64,000 nt of DNA from Dyadobacter sp. CECT 9275 (GTDB taxonomy: Bacteria > Bacteroidota > Bacteroidia > Cytophagales > Spirosomataceae). The number at the start of each line of letters is the position of its first letter. Position 1 is the first letter of the stretch. The stretch covers positions 717,001 to 781,000 of the forward strand of contig NZ_CAJRAF010000001.1 in the NCBI RefSeq assembly GCF_907164905.1, given 5' to 3'. This document shows, piece by piece, positions 55,228 through 63,294 of the stretch. The notes under the pieces were generated by a model that was given only the letters and a program-made list of their open reading frames with translations, was not told where the DNA came from and searched no databases. A program made the translations under genes and the position numbers.

Positions 55228-55497
55228 ATGGCAAAAAAATATGATCCTTTTTCTCTGACCGAGCTGATCAGAAACGATGAATTTATCACATGGGTTTTAC
55301 ATCCTGATTCAAAAAGTGATTTGCAATGGGCGGCCTTTTTGGAACAGTATCCCGAAAAGAAAAAAACAGTAGAGTCTGCACGGGCTTATATCATTCTGCT
55401 GGCGGAAGATACCGGAAGAAGCAGGCCCAGCCAGGCCCAGACCGATAGAATGTGGAAAGCGGTAGAAAGTGGCATGTCAGAAAAAAAGACCGAGTAA
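55228..55497 (+). CDS. minimal FecR-type anti-sigma protein (cytoplasmic domain only)
   Basis: An 89-residue protein resembling the N-terminal sigma-binding part of Bacteroidetes FecR proteins: LTELIRNDEFITWVLHPDSKSD, WAAFLEQYPEKKKTVESAR. Normal FecR proteins continue with a membrane helix and a periplasmic sensing domain; both are absent here and no remnant follows the stop. It begins 88 bases after the split sigma gene and precedes the large lipoprotein gene by 122 bases. It could hold the sigma factor without sensing the outside, or be a truncated remnant. The resemblance is by pattern only. Confidence 0.65.
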   Translation: MAKKYDPFSLTELIRNDEFITWVLHPDSKSDLQWAAFLEQYPEKKKTVESARAYIILLAEDTGRSRPSQAQTDRMWKAVESGMSEKKTE

Positions 55498-55525
55498 CCT
55501 AGTCAAAATGAGGTATAAGTGTGGG

Positions 55526-55549
55526 GATTCGCCCTCTGACCGGCGAATC
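55526..55549 (+). promoter_or_regulatory. inverted repeat upstream of the azurin-fusion gene
   Basis: Perfect arms GATTCGCC/GGCGAATC (55526-55533 and 55542-55549) with an 8-base spacer, about 70 bases before the start codon. No T run follows. It may be an operator or leader hairpin. Confidence 0.45.
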
Positions 55550-55619
55550 TTCCAAATCATAAGTTAGCAAGTCCCCTTCTCGAAGAGTAGTCAATAGTTG
55601 ATTTATTTAAAATCTGAAA

Positions 55620-58600
55620 ATGAAAAAGATAGTAATCCTCAGTCTGGTAGTCCTGGTTTTATCCTGTACGCAAAAGAGCGGAACACACAACGGTACGGCC
55701 GGGAAAAGCGGAGCCGTCAATGCGCGCCGGGCAGAAGTCCTGTTCCTTGGACATAACAGCAAACATCATGATTCGGGCAAGTATGCACCCTGGCTTTCTA
55801 TCAAACTGTTTCAGAGCGGAATCAATATGTCGTACACGGCAAATCTGGCAGATATCAATCCCGAAAATCTCAGCAAATATGATGGATTGATCATTTACGC
55901 CAATCATGATTCGCTACCAGCTGCACAGGAGGCGGCCATGAAGGCCTTCGTGGAAAGCGGAAAAGGACTTATTCCCCTTCATTCGGCATCTGGTTGTTTC
56001 AGGAATTCGGCCTGGTATATCAAAACCATCGGCGGACAGTTTGCCTCGCACAAAACCGGAACTTTCAGGAATGTAATACTAAAGCCCGGGCATCCGGTGA
56101 TGAAAGGAATAACTGACTTCGAAACTTTTGACGAAACCTACGTTCACAAAAATCTGAATCCGGATAAAATCATTCTGGGTGAAAGAGTGGAGGGCGATCA
56201 CCAGGAGCCCTATACCTGGGTGCGTAATGAGGGAAAAGGGCGGGTTTTTTACACCGCCTACGGTCATGAAGACAGTACCTGGACCAACAAAGGATTTCTG
56301 GATTTGGTAAGAAACGGGGTACTCTGGGCCGTCGGAGACAAAGTTGCCGGACAGATCGCTGCCCTTAAAATCCCAAATGTTGACATCTATCAGTCTGATA
56401 CGATTTCACATTACACCAAACGACATATGGTGCCTAAGATGCAGGAATCACTTTCTCCTGCGGAATCCAACAAACTCACTCAGATACCTCCTGATTTTGA
56501 GATAAAACTTTTTGCTGCCGAGCCTGACATCACCAATCCGATAGCGATGGCTTGGGATGAACGCGGGAGATTATGGGTGGTGGAGTCTGTAGATTACCCC
56601 AATACCTTTAAAGAAACAGACGGTGCTGCCAATGACCGTATCAAGATCTGCGAAGATACTGACGGCGACGGAAAAGCGGATAAGTTCACCACCTTTGCCG
56701 ACAACCTCAATATACCTACGAGCATGGTGTTCTCAAACGGGGGTATCATTGTTTCTATGGCACCGGATTTCGTGTTCATGAAAGATACCAATGGAGACGA
56801 TGTAGCGGACGTAAGGGAGGTGATCATGACCGGCTGGGGAAAAAATGATACCCACGCAGGACCTTCAAACCTCATGTATGGCTTTGATAATAAAATATGG
56901 GGGGTAAACGGATATTCTGGTTTTAAGGGTACCATCAACGGAAAGGCTTACAGTTTTCCGCAGGGTGTATATCATTTCAAACCGGACGGAAAGGAATTTG
57001 AGTTTTTGGGCAACAGTAGTAACAATACCTGGGGGCTGGGCTTTACGGAGGATAACAATGTTTTTCTTTCCACCGCTAATAATACACACAGCGCTTTTTA
57101 TTCCATGCCTGCCAAATATCTGCAGCGGGTTGTGGCTGACGCCGGTAATCCCATACAGGCCGTTCAGAAAATTGACGGACATTATGACGCACATGCGTTG
57201 ACACCCAACCTGCGGCAGGTGGATGTGGTAGGCGGATTTACTTCTGCCGCCGGGCACCGTTTTTACACAGCCAGAAATTTTCCCAAAGAATATTGGAACC
57301 GCATTGCCTTTGTAACCGAGCCAACGATTCGTTTGGTACACAAATCCATTATTGAGCCGGACGGTGCAGGCTTTAAGGAAAAAGATGGCTGGAATTTTAT
57401 GGCCAGTTCCGATGAGTGGTTTGGACCGGTCCAGGCGGAAGTTGGCCCTGATGGGGCCGTGTGGATAGCCGACTGGTACAATTTCATTATTCAGCACAAT
57501 GTTTTTGTTCCGGCACAGTCTCCCGCCGAATTCATTATTCCGTTTAAGGAACAGCCGCATGGTCCTGGAAACGCTTTCAGCAGCCCCATGCGCGACCTGA
57601 GCCATGGCAGGGTATACCGCGTGATCTATAAAAATGCAAAAACAGGTACATCCCTCAGGCTTTCCAAAGAAGACCTGCCAGGCCTTGTTGCTGCCCTCGA
57701 AAACGATAATATGTTCTGGCGTATGACTGCCCAGCGCTTGTTGGTGGAGTCAGGTAAAGTATCCGTTGCGCCTGATCTGTACAAAATTATTAACAACCCA
57801 AAGGTCGATGAGATCGGATTGAATAGCCCAGCCGTTCATGCCCTTTGGACCCTGCATGGCCTGGGCCTGCTGGATGGCTCCAATACCGAAGCGCTTGCCG
57901 TGGTGAATAAGGCACTTACACATCCGGCCGCCGGGGTCAGAAAGGCGGCAGCCATGGTTTTGCCTAAAAATGAAAAGAGCTTTGGCGGAATTCAGCAACT
58001 TCTGCAGGATAAAAGCCTGAACACCCGCCTGGCGGCATTTCTTAGCCTGACCGAAGTACCAGCTTCCGATAAAATTGGGGAGGCACTTTATGAAGCTTCT
58101 CTGGATGAACGAAATGCGAAGGATGCCTGGCTCTCCAAAGCGATTTTGGCGGCGGCTGTCACCCATGAGAAAGGATTTATTGCAGCAGCTGCAAAGCGGT
58201 CGCGCAGTTCGGATTTCAGTGCGCAGATCGTGGACGCCCTGAAAAAAGAGACTTACGTTTTGGGCAGGAGAAATACGTTTCAGTTTTCTCCGGACGTCGC
58301 CGGAAAAGAAATCACGATCAGGGCCAGTGTGGTAAAGGCTAAGGATAAACCGTTAAAGGGTTTCATTGCCGGACAAGGTGGAAAGGATGGCGGATATGCC
58401 CTGTATATTCAGGACGGGAAAGTGATCATGGCCGTAAAACAGCATGGTATGATAAGCCAGGCGGCTACTTCTGAACCGCTGCCCGACAAGTTTGATGTAG
58501 CGGCCAGGCTGACTAAAGGGGGAAATATCGGCATTGAAATAGATGGAAAACTGGTAGCGCAGGGTAAGGCTCACATGTTATTTGCGGCGCCGCTTTCAGG

Positions 58601-59153
58601 CTCGGTCCGTACGGGAGAGGATGTGGAAGGAGAAGACAAGCTGGGTAGTTATGAAGGGCGTTTCGGTTTTGTGGGAAATTTTCAGAAGGCGTCGCTTGAG
58701 CTTAACAGGCCTGACGAAAGCAAAACTTCCCCCGAGACGACCACCGGAAATACGTCGACCTCAAAACCAGCTAATGCTCTCATCATTGATTTGAAAGTGG
58801 AAAAGGAAATTATGCAATATGATAAAAAGCTGATCAGTGTAAAAGCCGGGCAAAAGGTGGTGATTAACCTTGAAAACCCTGATGGCATGCAGCACAATCT
58901 TTTAATCATTAAACCTGGGACTCTGCAAAAGGTGGGTAAAGCAGCTGACGAGATGCTGTCTGACCCGAAGGCAGCCGAAAAAAGTTATGTTCCCAAAATG
59001 CCGGAAGTACTGTTTTCTACCAGGCTGGTCAATTCCGGCGAAACTGTGACCCTCGAATTTACAGTGCCCGCTACCCCGGGAGATTATCCCTATGTATGTA
59101 CCTTTCCGGGGCATTGGCGGGGGATGAATGGAATTTTAAGAGTTACCAAATAA
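55620..59153 (+). CDS. lipoprotein: ThuA-beta-propeller dehydrogenase-HEAT-jelly-roll-azurin fusion
   Basis: An 1177-residue surface lipoprotein (lipobox LVLSC, Cys16). Domains in order: ThuA fold at 38-240 (ends GRVFYTAYGHEDSTWTNKGF); a PVC-type membrane-bound dehydrogenase beta propeller at about 288-680 (IAMAWDERGRLWVVESVDYP, with acidic EDTDGDGKADK loops); HEAT-like repeats at about 690-860; a DUF1080/LamG-like jelly roll at about 885-1030; and an azurin domain at about 1055-1177. The copper ligands are all present with azurin spacing: H1092, C1160, H1165, M1169. Many propeller relatives carry a cytochrome c CxxCH; none is present here, so copper may replace heme as electron acceptor. It probably oxidises sugars at the cell surface. 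Confidence 0.85.
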   Translation: MKKIVILSLVVLVLSCTQKSGTHNGTAGKSGAVNARRAEVLFLGHNSKHHDSGKYAPWLSIKLFQSGINMSYTANLADINPENLSKYDGLIIYANHDSLPAAQEAAMKAFVESGKGLIPLHSASGCFRNSAWYIKTIGGQFASHKTGTFRNVILKPGHPVMKGITDFETFDETYVHKNLNPDKIILGERVEGDHQEPYTWVRNEGKGRVFYTAYGHEDSTWTNKGFLDLVRNGVLWAVGDKVAGQIAALKIPNVDIYQSDTISHYTKRHMVPKMQESLSPAESNKLTQIPPDFEIKLFAAEPDITNPIAMAWDERGRLWVVESVDYPNTFKETDGAANDRIKICEDTDGDGKADKFTTFADNLNIPTSMVFSNGGIIVSMAPDFVFMKDTNGDDVADVREVIMTGWGKNDTHAGPSNLMYGFDNKIWGVNGYSGFKGTINGKAYSFPQGVYHFKPDGKEFEFLGNSSNNTWGLGFTEDNNVFLSTANNTHSAFYSMPAKYLQRVVADAGNPIQAVQKIDGHYDAHALTPNLRQVDVVGGFTSAAGHRFYTARNFPKEYWNRIAFVTEPTIRLVHKSIIEPDGAGFKEKDGWNFMASSDEWFGPVQAEVGPDGAVWIADWYNFIIQHNVFVPAQSPAEFIIPFKEQPHGPGNAFSSPMRDLSHGRVYRVIYKNAKTGTSLRLSKEDLPGLVAALENDNMFWRMTAQRLLVESGKVSVAPDLYKIINNPKVDEIGLNSPAVHALWTLHGLGLLDGSNTEALAVVNKALTHPAAGVRKAAAMVLPKNEKSFGGIQQLLQDKSLNTRLAAFLSLTEVPASDKIGEALYEASLDERNAKDAWLSKAILAAAVTHEKGFIAAAAKRSRSSDFSAQIVDALKKETYVLGRRNTFQFSPDVAGKEITIRASVVKAKDKPLKGFIAGQGGKDGGYALYIQDGKVIMAVKQHGMISQAATSEPLPDKFDVAARLTKGGNIGIEIDGKLVAQGKAHMLFAAPLSGSVRTGEDVEGEDKLGSYEGRFGFVGNFQKASLELNRPDESKTSPETTTGNTSTSKPANALIIDLKVEKEIMQYDKKLISVKAGQKVVINLENPDGMQHNLLIIKPGTLQKVGKAADEMLSDPKAAEKSYVPKMPEVLFSTRLVNSGETVTLEFTVPATPGDYPYVCTFPGHWRGMNGILRVTK

Positions 59154-59178
59154 ACCCGGATAATGTGCCCGGTTTTGT
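59152..59178 (+). terminator. weak terminator of the azurin-fusion gene
   Basis: AAACCCGG/CCCGGTTT arms with one mismatch, followed by TTTTGTTG, directly after the stop codon. Confidence 0.45.
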
Positions 59179-59217
59179 TGTCAATCTAATTTTTTTCTGA
59201 ATTAACTTTTATAAGAG

Positions 59218-59952
59218 ATGATCCATTCACTAAAAGCCTGCCTTGTTTTTATCATGATTATGGGCTTGGGGGTAGCTCATGCAAGCGGTACTCTAACCCC
59301 GAAAAAGAAAAGGCCCGTCCGGGTATTATTGGTAGGTGGCGGTGCTTCCCATGATTTTGACAGGTGGTACAAGGGGGAAGATGTGTCCACGCTTCAGAAA
59401 GGCGGTCTGGCGACGGTTGAGTATACCAGTGATCCAACCACTATCCTGTCGAAATTACCGGATATAGATGTACTTCTTCTTGCAAATAATCAGCCGATCA
59501 GCGATGCAGCCACCCGCAAGGCCATTTTTGCATTTGCCGATGCCGGAAAAGGCTTGGTGCTGGCGCATCCGGCCATCTGGTACAACTGGAAAGACTGGCC
59601 GGAATACAATCAAAAACTTGTGGGCGGAGGATCAAGAGGGCACAACAAATACGGGCCGTTTGACGTAACCATCACCAATCCCAAACACCCTGTGACCAAA
59701 GGAATACCGTCCACGTTTCATCTTGACGATGAATTGTACTATTTCATACCGGACAAAACCGGAACGCCGGTTGAGGTACTGGCAACGGCCAAAGCGGCAG
59801 ATTCGGATAAAGTTTTCCCTAGCCTGTTTGTCGTGAAATATCCAAAGGGGAGGATCGTAGGTATCGCCCTGGGGCACGATGCAGCGTCGCATACGCTGGA
59901 ATCTTACCAAACGATTTTAAGAAATGCCGTTAAGTGGGCCGCGGGCAGGTGA
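59218..59952 (+). CDS. ThuA-domain protein, exported
   Basis: A 244-residue protein with a signal peptide (VFIMIMGLGVAHA) and a single ThuA domain of the glutamine-amidotransferase-like fold: VRVLLVGGGASHDFDRWY, LVLAHPAIWYNW and the HPVTKGIP.TFHLDDELYYF block. ThuA with ThuB (a Gfo/Idh dehydrogenase) takes part in trehalose use through 3-keto forms in rhizobia. The gene lies between the azurin fusion and a Gfo/Idh gene, in line with that chemistry. Confidence 0.9.
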   Translation: MIHSLKACLVFIMIMGLGVAHASGTLTPKKKRPVRVLLVGGGASHDFDRWYKGEDVSTLQKGGLATVEYTSDPTTILSKLPDIDVLLLANNQPISDAATRKAIFAFADAGKGLVLAHPAIWYNWKDWPEYNQKLVGGGSRGHNKYGPFDVTITNPKHPVTKGIPSTFHLDDELYYFIPDKTGTPVEVLATAKAADSDKVFPSLFVVKYPKGRIVGIALGHDAASHTLESYQTILRNAVKWAAGR

Positions 59953-59966
59953 TACAGTTTAGATTG

Positions 59967-60018
59967 AAGGGGTTTGCCCTGAAAGGGCCTAATCCCTTAA
60001 CCATGGGCAACGCCCATG
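59967..60018. repeat. palindromic intergenic repeat-like element
   Basis: Two nested hairpins: AAGGG/CCCTT enclosing GCCCT-GAA-AGGGC (59967-59998), then CATGGGC-AAC-GCCCATG (60002-60018). Related words occur after the next gene (61216-61260). Looks like a degenerate REP-type element. Confidence 0.5.
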
Positions 60019-60096
60019 AAGCCTATGAGCCCCTAACATGCATGTAATGGAATTCATAACCAATAAAATCATTCATTACCAAATAAGATAGAAAAC

Positions 60097-61215
60097 ATGA
60101 GTCAGAAGCAAATCACAGTAGTCATTGTAGGGATGGGTTTTGGAAAAGAATTTATTCCTATTTATCAGAGCCACCCAAATATTAAGGCGGTTGGAATTTG
60201 TACGCGCAGCAAACAAACCCGTGATGAACTGGCTGCTAAATTCAATCTGGATGAAGACCTGGTTTTCGAGCATTTTGAAGACATTCCCGCAAGAGAAGAT
60301 GTAGATGCCATTCACATTGTAACACCTGTTCCCGAACATGCCCGAATGACACTGGCGTCGTTGAATGCAGGAAAACATACGGCTTGTACCATCCCTATGG
60401 CGATGACCAAAGAGGATTGTATCGCTATTGTGGATGCAAAAAGAAAGGCAAAAAAAGTATACATGATGATGGAAACAGCGCTGTATACCCGGGAGTTTCT
60501 ATATGGTCTGAAGCTGGCCGAAACCGGTGAGCTGGGGCGGATACAGTTTGTCCGCGGCTCGCATATTCAGGATATGAGCATGGAAGGATGGGGTGAATAC
60601 TGGAAGGGATATCCTCCGATGTTGAACGGTACACACGCCATATCCCCCTTGTTGAAAATAAATAATACTATTGCCGAAACCGTAGTATGTCATGGCTCAG
60701 GGAGGCTTTCCGATGATCTGGCCAGTCGCTATGGGTCGCCTTTTGCGGTAGAAACGGCCACTTTCACCCTGAAAAATTCGGATGTTGTAGCAGAGGCCAC
60801 GCGTTCGCTTTTTGATGTGGTACGGCAGTATCGTGAGAGTTATGATGTATACGGGACCAAAATGTCGTTTGAATGGGAGCAACTTCAGGACGAAAGTCAT
60901 ATCATTTTTGATGGCGGCGAAAACGCCAAACGGGTGGATGTTCCGGATACGGATGAGCTTTTGATTGAGCCGATCAAACATTTTACCAAACGTGAGAAAA
61001 TTGATGACCCCAATCACGTATCGTTTCTGCAGGGAGCCGGACACGGCGGATCGCACCCCCATTTGGTGCAGGAATTTGTAGCAGCCATTATTGAAGGGCG
61101 AGACTCTGCCGTTGATGCTGCACTGGCAGCAAACTATACCTGCGCCGGAATTTGCGCGCACGAGTCGGCCATGAATGGCGGGATCAGGGTGGATGTGCCA
61201 AGTTTTGAAGAATAA
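60097..61215 (+). CDS. Gfo/Idh/MocA-family protein lacking the EKP lysine
   Basis: A 372-residue cytoplasmic member of the family: Rossmann start VVIVGMGFGKEFIPIYQSHP and HIVTPVPEHARMTLASLNAGKH. The canonical motif that normally gives EKP reads C-T98-I99-P100, so the usual catalytic lysine is replaced by Ile. Such a change suggests altered chemistry (for example reduction with another base, or a non-oxidative role), unless another residue compensates. The C-terminal half is complete (GAGHGGSHPHLVQEFVAAI). It precedes a TIM-barrel epimerase gene, the common pair. Confidence 0.88.
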   Translation: MSQKQITVVIVGMGFGKEFIPIYQSHPNIKAVGICTRSKQTRDELAAKFNLDEDLVFEHFEDIPAREDVDAIHIVTPVPEHARMTLASLNAGKHTACTIPMAMTKEDCIAIVDAKRKAKKVYMMMETALYTREFLYGLKLAETGELGRIQFVRGSHIQDMSMEGWGEYWKGYPPMLNGTHAISPLLKINNTIAETVVCHGSGRLSDDLASRYGSPFAVETATFTLKNSDVVAEATRSLFDVVRQYRESYDVYGTKMSFEWEQLQDESHIIFDGGENAKRVDVPDTDELLIEPIKHFTKREKIDDPNHVSFLQGAGHGGSHPHLVQEFVAAIIEGRDSAVDAALAANYTCAGICAHESAMNGGIRVDVPSFEE

Positions 61216-61290
61216 AACTTAGGCCCATAGGCCCGCAACATTTGAGCCATGGGTTAACCTATGGCCATTATAATTAAAATTCCAACAGAT
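61216..61290. repeat. second palindrome-rich spacer related to that at 59967
   Basis: Contains GGCCCAT/ATGGGTT and GCCATGG words around 61221-61266, similar to the element upstream of the Gfo/Idh gene. It extends across an earlier ATG (61261), which supports the later start of the next gene. Confidence 0.35.
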
Positions 61291-62139
61291 ATGTTATTCG
61301 GTGCCAGTACATTTATATGGGTATCTCCGTTTTCCACGGCAAATATCGATTTGCTTACCAAAGTAAAAAATATGGGCTATGACATCATTGAAATAGCCGT
61401 AGAAGATACCAGTATTATAGACTGGCGGTCAATGAAAACGGTGGCCCGTGATCTGGATCTGAAAATCACCATCAGCGGCGCTTTCGGTGAAGAGCGGGAT
61501 ATTTCCAGTACAAACCCGCAGTTCCGCCAGTTGGGAAAACAGTATATCGTTGACTGTATCAAAATTGCTGCGGATGTTGAGAGCCCTGTTTTCGGTGGAC
61601 CGGTATATTCCGCTGTGGGAAAAACCAGGCTAGTTTCAGAGGAACAGAAAAAACAGGAGCGTGCCTGGTGCGTTGAAACCCTGGCAGAGGTTGGAAAAAT
61701 AGCGTCTGATTATGGCGTGGTGGTTGGCCTGGAACCGCTTAACCGGTTTGAAACGGATATGGTCAACACGGTAGACCAGGCTCTGTCGATCGTCAACGAG
61801 GTTTCCAGCCCAAACCTGAAGATTGTTCTGGATACTTTCCACTCGAATATCGAGGAAAAGGATATCCCCGCTTCGATCAGAAAAATCGGCAAGGAACTGC
61901 TTTGTCATGTTCAGGGTAACGAAAGCGACCGTGGTACACCTGGAACCGGGCATCTGGAATGGCAAGGGATCAAAGAAGCTCTGACGGATATCGGGTATGA
62001 GGGAGCTGTGGTTATTGAAACCTTCGGGCAGCCTTCTAAAGAACTGGCTCGGGCCGCCTGCATCTGGCGCCCGCTGGCCAACAGTGCCGATGAACTTGCC
62101 AGCGAGGGACTTTTGTTTTATAAGAGCCTGTTTTCATGA
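61291..62139 (+). CDS. TIM-barrel sugar isomerase/epimerase (second copy)
   Basis: A 282-residue xylose-isomerase-like barrel starting MLFGASTFIWVSPFST. Metal ligands: Glu in VVVGLEPLNRF, Asp in KIVLDTFHSNIEE, His in LLCHVQGNESDRG and Glu in GAVVIETFG. This arrangement is that of D-tagatose/L-ribulose 3-epimerase-type enzymes. An alternative ATG at 61261 would add ten residues, but the conserved start fits 61291. It follows the Gfo/Idh gene and precedes GH43, so it probably epimerises or eliminates a keto-sugar released by the locus. Confidence 0.88.
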   Translation: MLFGASTFIWVSPFSTANIDLLTKVKNMGYDIIEIAVEDTSIIDWRSMKTVARDLDLKITISGAFGEERDISSTNPQFRQLGKQYIVDCIKIAADVESPVFGGPVYSAVGKTRLVSEEQKKQERAWCVETLAEVGKIASDYGVVVGLEPLNRFETDMVNTVDQALSIVNEVSSPNLKIVLDTFHSNIEEKDIPASIRKIGKELLCHVQGNESDRGTPGTGHLEWQGIKEALTDIGYEGAVVIETFGQPSKELARAACIWRPLANSADELASEGLLFYKSLFS

Positions 62140-62158
62140 AGAGTTCTATCATGGTGAT

Positions 62159-63226
62159 ATGATGAACGTCCTGTTTTCGTTGCTGCTGATCCTTTCTTTT
62201 TTAGGGGAATCTGGTATTATCAGGACAATAGCAATACCCGGAGCAGCTTTTGATCCCGCCGATTCTGCAAAGTATACCAATCCGGTTTTTGAACCCGTAC
62301 TGGCGGATCCGTCGGTAATCAGGGGAACAGATGGCTGGTTTTACGCCTTTGGTACCATGGATGACTGGGGAGATGGAAAAGGTGCTCATTTGGTTCCAAT
62401 CCTGCGTTCCCGGAATCTTACCCGCTGGACCTTCCTGAAGGATGCATTCATAAAAAAGCCATCCTGGAAAGAAAAAGGAGGGATATGGGCTCCGGATATT
62501 GCCAGGGTGAATGGCAGGTATCATCTTTATTATGCCTTTTCTACCTGGGGAGATACTGACCCCGGTATCGGATTAGCAGTGGCCGATTCGGTTACAGGTC
62601 CGTTCCAGGATCAGGGTAAGCTCTTTCTCAGTTTGGAAGTGAATGTCCCGAATTCAATAGATCCGTTCTACCTGGAAGACGCCGGCAGGAAGTATATTTT
62701 TTGGGGGAGTTATTCCAACGCTTCTAACCAGGGTACCTTTGGTGTTGAACTTGCCGGTGATGGAAAGTCGGTGCCGGACCTGGGCAAAAAGTTTAAAGTG
62801 GCAGCAGGAGACTTTGAGGCGGTGATGATACACCGGAGAAACGGATATTATTATTTTTTCGGGTCAAAAGAGAATTGCTGTGATGCTGAAAAAAGCAAAT
62901 ACCAGGTTCGTGTAGGAAGGTCTCAAAAACTTGCCGGACCCTATCTCGACCAAGAGGGAAAACCGTTGAAGGAAAGAGGGGCGGGTACGCTCCTGCTTCA
63001 CCGGACCGAGACCGTTGCTGGTCCGGGGCATAATTCCAGAATCATAACCGATAAAAATGGACAGGATTGGATGTTATATCATGCTATTGATGTGAAGCAA
63101 CCGAAGGTGCCCAGTGGAGCCAACCGACGGGTACTAATGCTTGACAAAATAACATGGAAAAACGGCTGGCCGGAAATCAAAAACCAGCAGCCCGGAATCA
63201 TAGAGCAAAATGCACCTACGTTTTAA
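62159..63226 (+). CDS. GH43-family glycoside hydrolase, exported
   Basis: A 355-residue five-bladed propeller hydrolase with a signal peptide (NVLFSLLLILSFLGES). Catalytic residues by pattern: general base Asp in LADPSVIRGTDGWFYAFGT, pKa-setting Asp in NSIDPFYLED, general acid Glu in GDFEAVMIHRRNG. GH43 enzymes cleave arabinans, arabinoxylan or xylan side chains. A longer reading from 61997 only extends into the previous gene. It is 19 bases after the epimerase gene. Confidence 0.92.
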   Translation: MMNVLFSLLLILSFLGESGIIRTIAIPGAAFDPADSAKYTNPVFEPVLADPSVIRGTDGWFYAFGTMDDWGDGKGAHLVPILRSRNLTRWTFLKDAFIKKPSWKEKGGIWAPDIARVNGRYHLYYAFSTWGDTDPGIGLAVADSVTGPFQDQGKLFLSLEVNVPNSIDPFYLEDAGRKYIFWGSYSNASNQGTFGVELAGDGKSVPDLGKKFKVAAGDFEAVMIHRRNGYYYFFGSKENCCDAEKSKYQVRVGRSQKLAGPYLDQEGKPLKERGAGTLLLHRTETVAGPGHNSRIITDKNGQDWMLYHAIDVKQPKVPSGANRRVLMLDKITWKNGWPEIKNQQPGIIEQNAPTF

Positions 63227-63294
63227 AAGATAGATACCGCGAAAATCAATTTCTGACCTTATTCAACACGACAATTCTAAATAAATCTGAACGA

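Noticed and set aside
56865..57605. 246-residue frame on the minus strand
   Set aside because: It lies wholly antisense to the well-supported azurin-fusion gene and shows no family motifs.
61997..62158. Longer N-terminus for the GH43 protein
   Set aside because: It would overlap the epimerase gene; a signal peptide begins exactly at 62159.
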